Of a stretch of DNA of 24,991 bases, positions 1 through 11,746 are shown in pieces. The notes beneath the pieces are model-generated. The model saw only the letters and a program-made list of their open reading frames with translations. It had not been told where the DNA came from and did not search any database. This DNA is from Saccoglossus kowalevskii (taxonomy: Eukaryota; Hemichordata; Enteropneusta; Harrimaniidae): positions 1 through 24,991 of the forward strand of contig NW_003134255.1 in NCBI RefSeq assembly GCF_000003605.2, read 5' to 3'. The translations under genes were made by a program, and so were the position numbers. Each line of letters starts with the position of its first letter. Position 1 is the first letter of the stretch.

Positions 1-51
1 TTTTGCAATGTACACACGTCTCTTTAAACCGACAGTACTTCTTCTGGTGAC

Positions 52-2118
52 CTATTTTGAGACATCCAAAGCAGAGTCCTTGGACTTCAGGAAACTGATT
101 CTGTCATCATGTGATTGTGCTGCCAACAGGCGACAGGCTTCCATAGCATGACTTGTACCATCACAATATATACATGGCTTGTCTTGAGGCTTCCTTGCTT
201 GCTGAACATCAGTAGCACTCTTCTCATTCTCTTTATAACAAGAAGTTTCCTTTGGGTCTTGTTTCTGAGTATTTTGTGGTGCATCTGTAACCGTAGCAAA
301 ACTTGCCTTAGATGCTCTAGATTGTTGTCGTCTTTGGTTGCCGTCCTTGTTTTTGCCCTCTTCATGGTCAGTCCTGAGTGCATCTTTGCCATATATAGGG
401 TCATTTACCTTTTTGGCTTCTTTCTTAATGAACTTTACAAGGACTCCAAACTCAACAATATCACCCCTTTCTTTAATGCCTTGCACAACACCTCTCCACT
501 TCTCCTGCAGACTGGATGGTAACTTCTTAACTAGACTTGCCATGTTTTGGGGAAATTGTATTATTTTCACTGCATCAATACTTTGAACAGCATATTCGCA
601 TTCTTGTAGAAAAATGGAAAACGCATCCAATGCCTTCACATCATGAGCCTTTATGCTTGGCCAGCGTAAAGCTTCTTCCACATATGAGTTGGCAATCACC
701 TCATTATCACCATACCTTTCTTCCAGTTCCCTGCGGGCAGCTGGATATCCCTGTTCTGGACTCAGATTACCATACCCAGTTACAATCTTATTTGCTTCTC
801 CCACTGTGTATAATTCTAAATAATTCATCAGCTCCTCTGCGTTACTTGTGTTAGCTACAACTCTGGAAGTGAACTGACGCATAAACTTTCTATATTGCAT
901 AGGGTTACCACTAAATTTGTTGATGTCGGATTGGGGTTTCTTTAATTCCCGCACAACTGCCAAAATGACTTCATCAGATGATTTGTGATTAGAGACAAGG
1001 GAACCGGAATCAGAATCACTCCGAAGACCACCCACGCGGCGCATGTCATGCACACTGCCCGCAAAGCCAGGGCCGCAATTATTGTGCACACTATCACCCC
1101 GCGCATAATGCATAGAATTCGCGCTGCGCTCATCAACACGCCTGTCACATGAAATGAACTCACCTCTATCCAGTGCTGGTGCCTTCACAACCGGTCGTGA
1201 CTCATCATGTTTCCAATCTTTGGCAGGCTGTTCATCAATGCAAATATTATCTTGACATCTTGAATCATATTGTTCTTGTTTTATCACTTGATGTCTGTAT
1301 GGTATATAGTCTCTACTCTGCTGATCATATCCACTTAATTCAAATTTATCGAGAACTTTGGTCTTTGCCTCTGCGATGGCCATCTCTGTTTCCAAGGCTA
1401 ATTTTTCCTCTCGCAACTTTAAAGCTATTTTTGCTTCCTCTTGTTGAATTCTTTCAATCTCCAGTTTCTTGCGCTGGTCTAATGCAGCAACCCTAGCCAA
1501 CAGTTCTGCTTTACGCTGTTCTTCCTTCAATCTAGCAGCAGATAGTGAACTGGATCGAGAAGAGGCTACACTACTTTGATATCTTCCTAATCTATTTCGT
1601 GTATAAGTACCAACACTGGAAACGCTGTCTTCTGGACTTATTCTGTGTGTCTTCCTTGATTGAGAATCTTGTTTACTAATCCAGTCACTCACTTTACGGT
1701 TAAAGCCTTGAAACGCCCTGTCATGCTTTTCAAACCAACTTGACTGAAATTCCCACTGCTCTTGGCCGGACAGGTATTTGACATATGCATCATGGGTATC
1801 CAGAAATTCTTCATATACTTCCATCCATGCTGTATATTTTTTTCTCACAACGTTTACATCTGTGGGTGTTTCCATTTGACCCAGTATTTGGTCTGTCATG
1901 GCATGCAGCTGCGTGCACAGTGACTTCAGTTTCTTTCTATTAATTTCCATTGCATATTCAAAACCTTTATCAGTGGGTATTTTTATCCGGGTACTGCGAC
2001 GGACATCTGAATGATCACTACTCACGTGACTTCCCTTTCTGGCGGACCCTTGTGCACCAAGTGTTTCTTTGATGAAACTACGCATACTCAAATTTGGGTC
2101 AGTATATCGATGATCCAT
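52..2118 (-). pseudogene. gag: Gag part of BEL/Pao polyprotein, copy A, frameshifted
   Basis: Structural (capsid/nucleocapsid) part of the polyprotein. The first ATG, at 2116-2118, has A at -3 and G at +4, a good initiation context; the open frame extends two codons further to a TTG, which I do not take as the start. A charged coiled-coil segment lies near residues 194-260, followed by the DUF1759-like capsid region (about 392-573, with the FSGNPMQYRKFMRQF stretch). The first zinc knuckle (C-X2-C-X4-H-X4-C) is present. One base is missing in the run of C near 77-79 (two where copies B, C and D have three). The frame therefore leaves the polyprotein just before the second knuckle and stops at 52-54 after nine unrelated residues. 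The product would be a Gag of 688 residues with one knuckle and no protease or pol. It keeps the segment deleted in copy B. A translated truncated Gag cannot be excluded. Confidence 0.88.
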
Positions 2119-2265
2119 GTTCAAGACAACAACTTGCCTATTACGTCAATAGAATGTAGGACGCAAACAAAAAGGCTAATGATCGGTCCCTTGTTGGATT
2201 ATTGGGAGTTGTCAATGCGCTCTCCAAAAATATAAGAAACAAATGTCCGAACATAAACTTGACAC

Positions 2266-2271
2266 TTTATT
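2266..2271 (-). terminator. Poly(A) signal AATAAA in A/B LTR
   Basis: AATAAA on the minus strand, in the context GGAATAAAGTG, about 75 bp before the inferred 3' end of the LTR. This is where transcripts of copy B would be cleaved. It is the only AATAAA I noticed in the expected position. Confidence 0.55.
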
Positions 2272-2741
2272 CCTTTCCACCACTGAGAAACGATTGACTG
2301 AAAGGTATACAGAGAAATAAAGCACATAAGTAAACAATACATTTCACGTAATCGATTGATATGCATAGTATACATGTACATTTTGTACAGTAATATTACT
2401 ATCATCACAGTTAGCGACTACCTCACAAAAGGTAAAGATATCACAACACATCTTAGAAATACATGGAATTACACGCAGTAGATCGTAAAGCGTAAAGACT
2501 AGCGTGATCGGTAAACACGAGTCACATGTATACGAAGCAATGACCTCAAACAAACGTTGCAAAAGTCAGCAGTTCGTAACAAAGAAATCATATTTATGCT
2601 CACCGTAATATTAGACCCCAACAACCAACAACCTAAACTTTGCTTAGTGTAGTTCACTCGACTGCTGTAATTCATGCAAATGCGTCAAAACACCAGCAAG
2701 ATATGATGCGATCCGCCATTTCTCTCTGCTTTTTCCCGGTG

Positions 2742-2751
2742 CTATAAATAG
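2742..2751 (-). promoter_or_regulatory. TATA-like box in A/B LTR
   Basis: CTATTTATAG on the minus strand (TATAAATA on the plus strand), about 80 bp into the LTR, inside a near-palindrome. An ATGGCGG (YY1-like) core follows about 30 bp downstream on the minus strand, where a start site would be expected. Confidence 0.45.
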
Positions 2752-2829
2752 CCACCTTACCAAATCTCAACTACAGAGGGCGATGGACTGTACAATAGCA
2801 AATTAGTATAACGTTATTTGGCCATAACA

Positions 2830-2841
2830 TCCCGGCCTCCT
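2830..2841 (-). other. Polypurine tract of copy B
   Basis: AGGAGGCCGGGA on the minus strand directly abuts the TGTTATGG start of the LTR, the expected place for the plus-strand primer. It is interrupted by CC, which is not unusual for BEL/Pao elements. Confidence 0.72.
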
Positions 2842-2980
2842 AATTGTGTAAATACTTGAAACAATTACAAATAAGAAAGAAGGACAAATAAATCAACATG
2901 AATACGATGAGTCCATCGCATGTAACAACATGTGTTGATGCCAAAAAAGGAACGCTGCGAGCAAAAACGGGTACATAGTG

Positions 2981-3031
2981 CACACAACGCAAACAACGCA
3001 AACAACACAAACAGCGCGCAAAACACACACA
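2981..3031. repeat. Short imperfect tandem repeat in 3' untranslated region, copy B
   Basis: Plus-strand imperfect repeats built on CAAACAACG and CA-rich words, between the polyprotein stop and the polypurine tract. On the minus strand it is T/G-rich, which removes stop codons and leaves all three minus frames open here. The rest of the 280-bp 3' untranslated stretch shows nothing else I recognise. Confidence 0.7.
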
Positions 3032-3121
3032 GCCAGGATAGCCCACACAGCAATCCGACCCACAGGCTCCCAGATCTCCAAACCGGATATCCTGAAACAG
3101 TCATCCTGGAAAGTCAGAAAG

Positions 3122-5632
3122 TCAAGTACCACCACAGACAACATCAGCTTCCAAAATTATGCACAACTTGTCAATAGGATGTTCAAGGACATTTGAGCTT
3201 GTTTTCACTTTGGCTACTCTGACCAAGTCATTGCGGTCCCTCATAACTTCAATAACTCTTCCCATCGGCCAGGAGTTCCTTGGTGATGAGTTGTCTACCA
3301 CCAGAACTGTATCATCTACTGCCAGGTTTCTCCGAGGTTTTAACCACTTCTGGCGCTCTTGAAGCATTGGTAGATACTCTCTTAACCACCGTTTCCAAAA
3401 CATGTCTGCGAGATATTGGATCTGGCGCCACCTACGACGTACATAATTATCATGACTTTGGAACACTCCTGGTGGTAAACTCTGATTGGACTGAAGAAGT
3501 AGCAAATGATTTGGCGTAAGTGGTTCTAAGTCATTCGGGTCATCTGAAAGCTGTGTTATTGGCCGACTATTTATAATGTTTTCCACTTCACAGAACAATG
3601 TAGCAAGACCCTCGTCATCCAAGTGAATGACTTGTTCTTTCAACAATCCAAAGTGAACCTTCCACACCGTTCTGACTTGTCGTTCCCACACTCCACCGAA
3701 ATGGGACCCAGCTGGAGGGTTAAACTCCCATCTAATATTGCTTTGTTGTAATGTTCCAGAGATTCTACTATGGTTCCACCTATTTATTTCATCACGTAAC
3801 TCATGATTGGCTCCAACCAAATTTGTTCCATTATCCGACCGCACAATCTTGACCTGACCTCTTTGTGCCATGAATCTGCGCAATGCATTAATGCATGAGT
3901 CAGTAGTAAGCGAATGAGCCACTTCTAAATGTATAGCTCTGGTTGCCAAGCACGTGAAAACAACACCGTATCTCTTGATAACACTCCGAGCACGTTTAAC
4001 TAATATAGGTCCAAAATAATCCACACCACTACGTGTGAAAGGGGGTTCATCTGGTGTTAAACGGTCCACAGGCAAACTTGCCATCTTTTGCTCACCAGCT
4101 TTGGCTCGATATCTGCGGCATATAACACATTTCGAGATAATTCTCCGAATGATTGTATTTGCACAAAGGATCCAAAAGTGTTGCCTTAGCTTAGCTAACA
4201 ACGAATTCCTTCCTAGGTGCCCAACAGTTTTGTGTACGTCTTGCAAAATTAGATTTGCTACAGGAGAATCCTTAGGTATAATAATTGGATGCTTCTCATC
4301 ATCTGACAGTGCTGCACGATGCAGGCGTCCACCAACTCTGATAAGACCATCTTCCAGAATTGGATCAAGTTTATAGACACGGCTTGTCTTCTTAACAGTC
4401 ATTCTAGTCTTACTATGAAGACCTTTGAGAAGTATATCCAACTCATCTTGGAAGTGTCTTCTTTGTACATAAGTCACAATGCATCTTTCTGCCTCTTGTA
4501 GTATGTCGATATCAAGAGATGCAGACTTGAGGTTTACTCTGGACCTCATTTTTCTCATCTTGTCATCAACAAGCTGCTCTTGTTTTTTAGGATCTACATC
4601 TGCAGAGATACTTTCTCGCACTTGTTTTCGCAGATTGGCCCAATGTTGTAAATTTCTCTTACCAGTTAAGATCCATCCAACTGTCCGCTTCAGTGACATC
4701 CAGCTTGAAAAACGAGAAATGAGACTACTCATGAAGCTAGATTGCTCATCTATCAGAACAACATTTGAGAGCTTTTTCACTTCAGGATCCTCATCATGAA
4801 TCCTCTCTAAGACTACTTGATTCTCTGGCCATTCCGATTCTGGAGACCACAGAAAATCAGGACCAGTAACCCATCTCTTGCATTTTATGAAGTCAGTTAT
4901 TATCAAACCCCTTGAAGCATCATCTACTGGGTTTAATTTCGTATTTATGTACCTCCACTGAGACACTTCTGATTCCTCACGAATTGTAGACACACGGTTA
5001 GAGACAAACGTATGGAAGCGTGTAGTCTCATTAGTGATGTATCTCAGCACTGACATGCTATCTGTCCAAAAATAGGACTTGTCAATGTTGTAATCCAACT
5101 CTCTCTTCAGTTTCTCATTCATTTGTACTGAAAGCGTTGCTGCAGTCAGTTCCATGCGGGGTATCGTCACCTTTTTAAGGGGTGCAACCCTAGATTTTCC
5201 CAGAAGTATGGAGCAATGAATTTCTCCTCTCTTATTGACCAGACGCAGATACGATACCATCCCATATCCTTGTTCACTGGCATCACTGAAATTATGTACT
5301 TGACATGAAAGTACTTCGCCAAAATGTTTAGGTTTATAACACCTCGCAACTGAGAATGACTCCAATTTTGGCAAGCCAGACAGCCATTTATGCCACACCT
5401 GAAGACCAGCCCCTTCAATAGGCCTATCCCATCCACTGCCTTGCTGCCACAAGCTTTGTAAAAGTATTCTTGCTGGGAGTATAAATGGTGACACAAGGCC
5501 GAGAGGATCATAGATGGAACTGACGATGGACAATATTCCCCTCCTAGTGGTTGGTCGGTCTTGCACAATAATTTTGAAGCCAAGCATGTCTGGTTCAACC
5601 AACCAAAGCACGCTCAACAGGAAGATCATCAT
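3122..5632 (-). pseudogene. pol: Pol 3' part of copy B: A17/RNase H region, integrase, DUF5641-like tail
   Basis: Downstream half of the broken polyprotein of copy B. It begins in the Pao-type A17 region (SIYDPLGLVSPF), continues with RNase H-like acidic positions (the D of NFSDAS, the E of PRMEL, the D of FWTDS), then the integrase HHCC zinc module, the integrase core with D (GVDYFG), D (RSDNGT) and E (WEFNPP), and ends in a DUF5641-like tail (RRRWRQIQYLADMFWKRW). The ATG at 5630-5632 is an internal out-of-frame codon exposed by the frameshift, not a natural start. Private changes compared with copies C, D and E include W and H in the segment VWKVHFG (VRKVLFG elsewhere). The zinc ligands and DDE residues remain. 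Without frame continuity it would not be made as part of Gag-Pol. Confidence 0.9.
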
Positions 5633-5649
5633 AGTCGAGGTTAAGTTGC

Positions 5650-8600
5650 TTAACTTCCTTTAGAACGCTCTTCAGTCTGAATCGATTCCAAGACAACGCG
5701 ACTGTTACTCATCCATTTTGTTAGGTTAAACCCACCTCGTTGACACAGATCTCTCAGGTCATGTACCAAACTTATAGCCTTAGTTTCAGATTCTACAGAC
5801 TTTAAACAGTCATCAACATAGAAGTTTCTGAGGACTGTATTCACGACATCTGCACCAAAGAAGTTTTTGTTGTCTTCAGCGGTTCTTTGAAGTGCAGTAT
5901 TGGCACAGCTGGGGGAAGATACCGCCCCAAACAAATGAACTGTCATGGCATATACTTCCGGTTGTCTGTCTAAGTCACCATTAGGCCACCACAAAAACCG
6001 CAGACAGTCACAGTCACCTTTTGGGATCCATACCTGATGAAACATTGCTTCAATGTCAGCCATCAAAGCGACGGGCTCTTGTCTGAAGCGTAGCAACACA
6101 CCAAGTAAGTTGTTTGTTAAATCTGGCCCTTGTAACAGATGATCATTCAATGCTGTTCCCTGGAACCTGGCTGCACAGTCAAAAACAACACGTATCTTCC
6201 CTGGTTTTCGTGGGTGGTAAACACCGTGATGAGGAACATACCAAACTTTACCATCACTTCTACCAAGTTTATCTTCATGAACTTTCACTGCATATCCTTT
6301 ACTAATAATGCTTTCCATGAAGGCTGTGTAATCCATGTAGAATTCAGGATACTTTCTCAACTTCTTCTCAATACCTTTAAGTCGTTTGGTAGCATATTCT
6401 TTGTTGTTTGGCAGCTTCACATCATCATCTCGAAACGGTAAACTTATCTGATAATGTCCATTAACATAACTGATGGATTCATTCACTTTCATTGTGAACA
6501 TCTTGTCTTCCTGGGAGGGCTCCCTCTTGTCGTCAACTGCACGCTCAGGAAAATCAAAATTGATAGAGCTTCTTACCATAAGGTCCAACTGCTTCAGCTC
6601 TTCTGATTCCTGTACAGCAATAATATCAGCTCTGTTAACTGTGTAGCTACCTTGCTCTCTGTTATCTTCACCGCAAACTACATTCCACAAAGTCCACCCA
6701 AGACGAGTTCTGGAGGCATGAGGACTACCTTGTGGACCGGTGACTATTTCCAGAGGCATGTATGCATCTGGTATCGCATTCCCAATCAACAAACCCACAT
6801 CAGCGTTAATCTGGGGGACATGAACTCCCTGAAGATGGGACCAATGAGAAATATCATCCTGGGTTGGAATGTAATGTCGAGACACTGGCATCTTATCCTT
6901 TGTGTAAACCTTTGGAAGATCAATAGCATTTTTACATTGGAGATCACACACTTCAAGACCATGAACAATATAGGTGTTCATGACATGTGGTACTCCCATA
7001 GTGTCAAGTGTAATATTCACTTTTCTTCCGCTCAAACCAAGGTTCCTTACTAAACTTTCAGTACAGAAATTGATGCTGCTCCCAGGGTCGAGAAATGCGT
7101 AAGTTTCAATTGCCCGGCTACTATGCTTAACTCGTATTTTCACATGAACAATTGTCATGGTACATTCACCATCTCCGGCCCCCATATAACACTGTTCCAT
7201 TGAAGCCATACTTGCCCAGGCACTCACAGGTCCAGGCTCAACCTTTGAGTTACCACCATTTCGTCTATCACCATTCTGAGATTTATCTTTTTCTTTAATA
7301 TGTAAAAGTGTGGGATGCAGTCTTTTGCAATGTACACACGTCTCTTTAAACCGACAGTACTTCTTCTGGTGACCTATTTTGAGACATCCAAAGCAGAGTC
7401 CCTTGGACTTCAGGAAACTGATTCTGTCATCATGTGATTGTGCTGCCAACAGGCGACAGGCTTCCATAGCATGACTTGTACCATCACAATATATACATGG
7501 CTTGTCTTGAGGCTTCCTTGCTTGCTGAACATCAGTAGCACTCTTCTCATTCTCTTTATAACAAGAAGTTTCCTTTGGGTCTTGTTTCTGAGTATTTTGT
7601 TGTGCATCTGTAACCGTAGCAAAACTTGCCTTAGATGCTCTAGATTGTTGTCGTCTTTGGTTGCCGTCCTTGTTTTTGCCCTCTTCATGGTCAGTCCTGA
7701 GTGCATCTTTGCCATATATAGGGTCATTTACCTTTTTGGCTTCTTTCTTAATGAACTTTACAAGGACTCCAAACTCAACAATATCACCCCTTTCTTTAAT
7801 GCCCTGCACAACACCTCTCCACTTCTCCTGCAGACTGGATGGTAACTTCTTAACTAGACTTGCCATGTTTTGGGGAAATTGTATTATTTTCACTGCATCA
7901 ATACTTTGAACAGCATATTCGCATTCTTGTAGAAAAATGGAAAACGCATCCAATGCCTTCACATCATGAGCCTTTATGCTTGGCCAGCGTAAAGCTTCTT
8001 CCACATATGAGTTGGCAATCATCTCATTATCACCATACCTTTCTTCCAGTTCCCTGCGGGCAGCTGGATATCCCTGTTCTGGACTCAGATTACCATACCC
8101 AGTTACAATCTTATTTGCTTCTCCCACTGTGTATAATTCTAAATAATTCATCAGCTCCTCTGCGTTACTTGTGTTAGCTACAACTCTGGAAGTGAACTGA
8201 CGCATAAACTTTCTATATTGCATAGGGATACCACTAAATTTGTTGATGTCGGATTGGGGTTTCTTTAATTCCCGCACAACTGCCAAAATGACTTCATCAG
8301 ATGATTTGTGATTAGAGACAAGGGAACCGGAATCAGAATCACTCCGAAGACCACCCACGCGGCGCATGTCATGCACACTGCCCGCAAAGCCAGGGCCGCA
8401 ATTATTGTGCACACTATCACCCCGCGCATAATGCATAGAATTCGCGCTGCGCTCATCATCAAATTTATCGAGAACTTTGGTCTTTGCCTCTGCGATGGCC
8501 ATCTCTGTTTCCAAGGCTAATTTTTCCTCTCGCAACTTTAAAGCTATTTTTGCTTCCTCTTGTTGAATTCTTTCAATCTCCAGTTTCTTGCGCTGGTCTA

Positions 8601-9237
8601 ATGCAGCAACCCTAGCCAACAGTTCTGCTTTACGCTGTTCTTCCTTCAATCTAGCAGCAGATAGTAAACTGGATCGAGAAGAGGCTACACTACTTTGATA
8701 TCTTCCTAATCTATTTCGTGTATAAGTACCAACAGTGGAAACGCTGTCTTCTGGACTTATTCCGTGTGTCTTCCTTGATTGAGAATCTTGTTTACTAATC
8801 CAGTCACTCACTTTACGGTTAAAGCCTTGAAACGCCCTTTCATCCTTTTCAAACCAACTTGACTGAAATTCCCACTGCTCTTGGCCGGACAGGTATTTGA
8901 CATATGCATCATGGGTATCCAGAAATTCTTCATATACTTCCATCCACGCTGTATATTTTTTTCTCACAACGTTTACATCTGTGGGTGTTTCCATTTGACC
9001 CAGTATTTGGTCTGTCATGGCATGCAGCTGCGTGCACAGTGACTTCAGTTTCTTTCTATTAATTTCCATTGCATATTCAAAACCCTTATCAGTGGGTATT
9101 TTTATCCGGGTACTGCGACGGACATCTGAATGATCACTACTCACGTGACTTCCCTTTCTGGCGGACCCTTGTGCACCAAGTGTTTCTTTGATGAAACTAC
9201 GCATACTCAAATTTGGGTCAGTATATCGATGATCCAT
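5650..9237 (-). pseudogene. gag-pol: Gag-protease-RT part of copy B polyprotein, 3' truncated by frameshift
   Basis: Upstream half of the broken polyprotein, from the ATG at 9235-9237 to a stop at 5650-5652, where the extra T in 5659-5661 shifts the frame (last residues SKGS). In order: coiled coil, DUF1759-like capsid region, three zinc knuckles, protease with the LDPGS motif and the GLLIGN motif, and RT with ADIEAMFHQV and FYVDD. Against copy D it lacks 204 nt directly after the coiled coil (equivalent to residues about 260-328), without loss of frame. Other private changes include M for K in ASMEQCYMG, H for P in TIVHVKI, N for K at two places after the protease active site, and C for R in NVVCGED. 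It may still give Gag, protease and RT, but no RNase H or integrase. Confidence 0.9.
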
Positions 9238-9384
9238 GTTCAAGACAACAACTTGCCTATTACGTCAATAGAATGTAGGACGCAAACAAAAAGGCTAATG
9301 ATTGGTCCCTTGTTGGATTATTGGGAGTTGTCAATGCGCTCTCCAAAAATATAAGAAACAAATGTCCGAACATAAACTTGACAC

Positions 9385-9390
9385 TTTATT
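9385..9390 (-). terminator. Poly(A) signal AATAAA in B/C LTR
   Basis: Minus-strand AATAAA in GGAATAAAGTG, unchanged from the A/B LTR. It would end transcripts of copy C. Confidence 0.55.
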
Positions 9391-9860
9391 CCTTTCCACC
9401 ACTGAGAAACGATTGACTGAAAGGTATACAGAGAAATAAAGCACATAAGTAAACAATACATTTCACGTAATCGATTGATATGCATAGTATACATGTACAT
9501 TTTGTACAGTAATATTACTATCATCACAGTTAGCGACTACCTCACAAAAGGTAAAGATATCACAACACATCTTAGAAATACATGGAATTACACGCAGTAG
9601 ATCATAAAGCGTAAAGACTAGCGTGATCGGTAAACACGAGTCACATGTATACGAAGCAATGACCTCAAACAAACGTCGCAAAAGTCAGCAGTTCGTAACA
9701 AAGAAATCATATTTATGCTCACCGTAATATTAGACCCCAACAACCAACAACCTAAACTTCGCTTAGTGTAGTTCACTCGACTGCTGTAATTCATGCAAAT
9801 GCGTCAAAACACCAGCAAGACATGATGCGATCCGCCATTTCTCTCTGCTTTTTCCCGGTG

Positions 9861-9870
9861 CTATAAATAG
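9861..9870 (-). promoter_or_regulatory. TATA-like box in B/C LTR
   Basis: CTATTTATAG on the minus strand; it would drive copy B. The YY1-like ATGGCGG core follows at about 9832-9838. Confidence 0.45.
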
Positions 9871-9948
9871 CCACCTTACCAAATCTCAACTACAGAGGGC
9901 GATGGACTGTACAATAGCAAATTAGTATAACGTTATTTGGCCATAACA

Positions 9949-9960
9949 TCCCGGCCTCCT
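9949..9960 (-). other. Polypurine tract of copy C
   Basis: AGGAGGCCGGGA directly next to the LTR start, unchanged from copy B. Confidence 0.72.
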
Positions 9961-10099
9961 AATTGTGTAAATACTTGAAACAATTACAAATAAGAAAGAA
10001 GGACAAATAAATCAACATGAATACGATGAGTCCATCGCATATAACAACATGTGTTGATGCCAAAAAAGGAACGCTGCGAGCAAAAACGGGTACATAGTG

Positions 10100-10150
10100 C
10101 ACACAACGCAAACAACGCAAACAACACAAACAGCGCGCAAAACACACACA
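10100..10150. repeat. Short imperfect tandem repeat in 3' untranslated region, copy C
   Basis: Same CAAACAACG-type repeat, with no unit gained or lost compared with copy B. Confidence 0.7.
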
Positions 10151-10240
10151 GCCAGGATAGCCCACACAGCAATCCGACCCACAGGCTCCCAGATCTCCAA
10201 ACCGGATATCCTGAAACAGTCATCCTGGAAAGTCAGAAAG

Positions 10241-11746
10241 TCAAGTACCACCACAGACAACATCAGCTTCCAAAATTATGCACAACTTGTCAATAGGACG
10301 TTCAAGGACATTTGAGCTTGTTTTCACTTTGGCTACTCTGACCAAGTCATTGCGGTCCCTCATAACTTCAATAACTCTTCCCATCGGCCAGGAGTTCCTT
10401 GGTGATGAGTTGTCTACTACCAGAACTATATCATCTACTGCCAGGTTTCTCCGAGGTTTTAACCACTTCTGGCGCTCTTGAAGCATTGGTAGATACTCTC
10501 TTAACCACCGTTTCCAAAACATGTCTGCGAGATATTGGATCTGGCGCCACCTACGACGTACATAATTATCATGACTTTGGAACACTCCTGGTGGTAAACT
10601 CTGATTGGACTGAAGAAGTAGCAAATGATTTGGCGTAAGTGGTTCTAAGTCATTCGGGTCATCTGAAAGCTGTGTTATTGGCCGACTATTTATAATGTTT
10701 TCCACTTCACAGAACAATGTAGCAAGACCCTCGTCATCCAAGTGAATGACTTGTTCTTTCAACAATCCAAAGAGAACCTTCCGCACCGTTCTGACTTGTC
10801 GCTCCCACACTCCACCGAAATGGGACCCAGCTGGAGGGTTAAACTCCCATCTAATATTGCTTTGTTGTAATGTTCCAGAGATTCTACTATGGTTCCACCT
10901 ATTTATTTCATCACGTAACTCATGATTGGCTCCAACCAAATTTGTTCCATTATCCGACCGCACAATCTTGACCTGACCTCTTCGTGCCATGAATCTGCGC
11001 AATGCATTAATGCATGAGTCAGTAGTAAGCGAATGAGCCACTTCTAAGTGTATAGCTCTGGTTGCCAAGCACGTGAAAACAACACCGTATCTCTTGATAA
11101 CACTCCGAGCACGTTTAACTAATATAGGTCCAAAATAATCCACACCACTACGTGTGAAAGGGGGTTCATCTGGTGTTAAACGGTCCACAGGCAAACTTGC
11201 CATCTTTTGCTCACCAGCTTTGGCTCGATATCTGCGGCATATAACACATTTCGAGATAATTCTCCGAATGATTGTATTTGCACAAAGGATCCAAAAGTGT
11301 TGCCTTAGCTTAGCTAACATCGAATTCCTTCCTAGGTGCCCAACAGTTTTGTGTACGTCTTGCAAAATTAGATTTGCTACAGGAGAATCCTTAGGTATAA
11401 TAATTGGATGCTTCTCATCATCTGACAGTGCTGCACGATGCAGGCGTCCACCAACTCTGATAAGACCATCTACCAGAATTGGATCAAGTTTATAGACACG
11501 GCTTGTCTTCTTAACAGTCATTCTAGTCTTATTATGAAGACCTTTGAGAAGTATATCCAACTCATCTTGGAAGTGACTTCTTTGTACATAAGTCACAATG
11601 CATCTTTCTGCCTCCTGTAGTATGTCGATATCAAGAGATGCAGACTTGAGGTTTACTCTGGACCTCATTTTTCTCATCTTGTCATCAACAAGCTGCTCTT
11701 GTTTTTTAGGATCTACATCTGCAGAGATACTTTCTCGCACTTCTTC
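10241..11746 (-). pseudogene. pol: Integrase and DUF5641-like remnant of copy C
   Basis: Open frame remnant downstream of the deletion; its frame opens at 11746 after a TGA. There is no natural start: the first candidate codon, at 11738-11740, is GTG and is a valine codon in copy D. It holds the HHCC zinc-binding module, the D,D(35)E core and the C-terminal tail, with all catalytic and zinc residues visible. A private change is V for E in LDPILVDG. It shares with copy E the N in KGLHNKTR and two silent or near-silent substitutions (ATTATGAAG, CCTCCTGTAG on the plus strand). It overlaps the Gag-protease frame of the same copy at 11706-11746 in another frame. Confidence 0.88.

Larger units (their letters stand above)
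1..2829 (-). mobile_element. BEL/Pao LTR retrotransposon, copy A (left-truncated by window)
   Basis: The 5' end of a minus-strand BEL/Pao element: LTR at about 2192-2829, a short leader, then Gag running leftward off the window. Only Gag and the first bases after it are visible, so nothing can be said about its pol. The sequence is nearly identical to the same part of copies B, C and D, and Gag is frameshifted near position 78. The LTR at its 5' side is also the 3' LTR of copy B; no target-site duplication or host base lies between them. Confidence 0.93.
2192..2829 (-). repeat. LTR shared by copies A (5') and B (3')
   Basis: The high-coordinate edge is well supported: on the minus strand the LTR begins TGTTATGGCC directly after the purine tract AGGAGGCCGGGA. 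The low-coordinate edge is less sure. I place it at TGTTGG (2192), giving TGTT...AACA ends; TGTCAA at 2210 is a second possibility. It contains a TATA-like box, a YY1-like core and a poly(A) signal. I count about three substitutions against the D/E LTR. Because the same LTR serves two copies, flanking comparison cannot settle the left edge. Confidence 0.82.
2192..9948 (-). mobile_element. BEL/Pao LTR retrotransposon, copy B (full length, defective)
   Basis: Complete element from 5' LTR (9311-9948) to 3' LTR (2192-2829), with every BEL/Pao domain represented. Two kinds of damage separate it from copy D: a 204-nt in-frame deletion in Gag (junction near 8458) and, between RT and the A17 region, an 11-nt deletion (near 5606) plus a one-base insertion (5659-5661), which together break the reading frame. 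It also has the most private substitutions of the five copies, especially in integrase, so it is the most diverged member. Confidence 0.92.
9311..9948 (-). repeat. LTR shared by copies B (5') and C (3')
   Basis: Same length and ends as the A/B LTR, with about one substitution from the D/E LTR by eye (CAT for CGT near 9604). The leader beside it reads GATTGGTCCC where the other junctions read GATCGGTCCC. The left edge has the same uncertainty (9311 or 9329). Confidence 0.82.

Noticed and set aside
115-2235. Plus-strand open frames of 70-135 codons opposite Gag, repeated in each copy
   Set aside because: They recur only because the Gag copies recur. They lie antisense to a convincing coding frame and show no recognisable domain.
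2981-3031. CRISPR-like or telomere-like array in the repeated CAAACAACG stretch
   Set aside because: Units are short, imperfect and contiguous with no spacers, and lie in the 3' untranslated part of a retrotransposon.
8450-8470. The 204-nt absence in copy B as a spliced intron (retro-copied cDNA)
   Set aside because: On the minus strand the missing segment begins ATTAAG and ends GCGTGT, with no shift that gives GT...AG.
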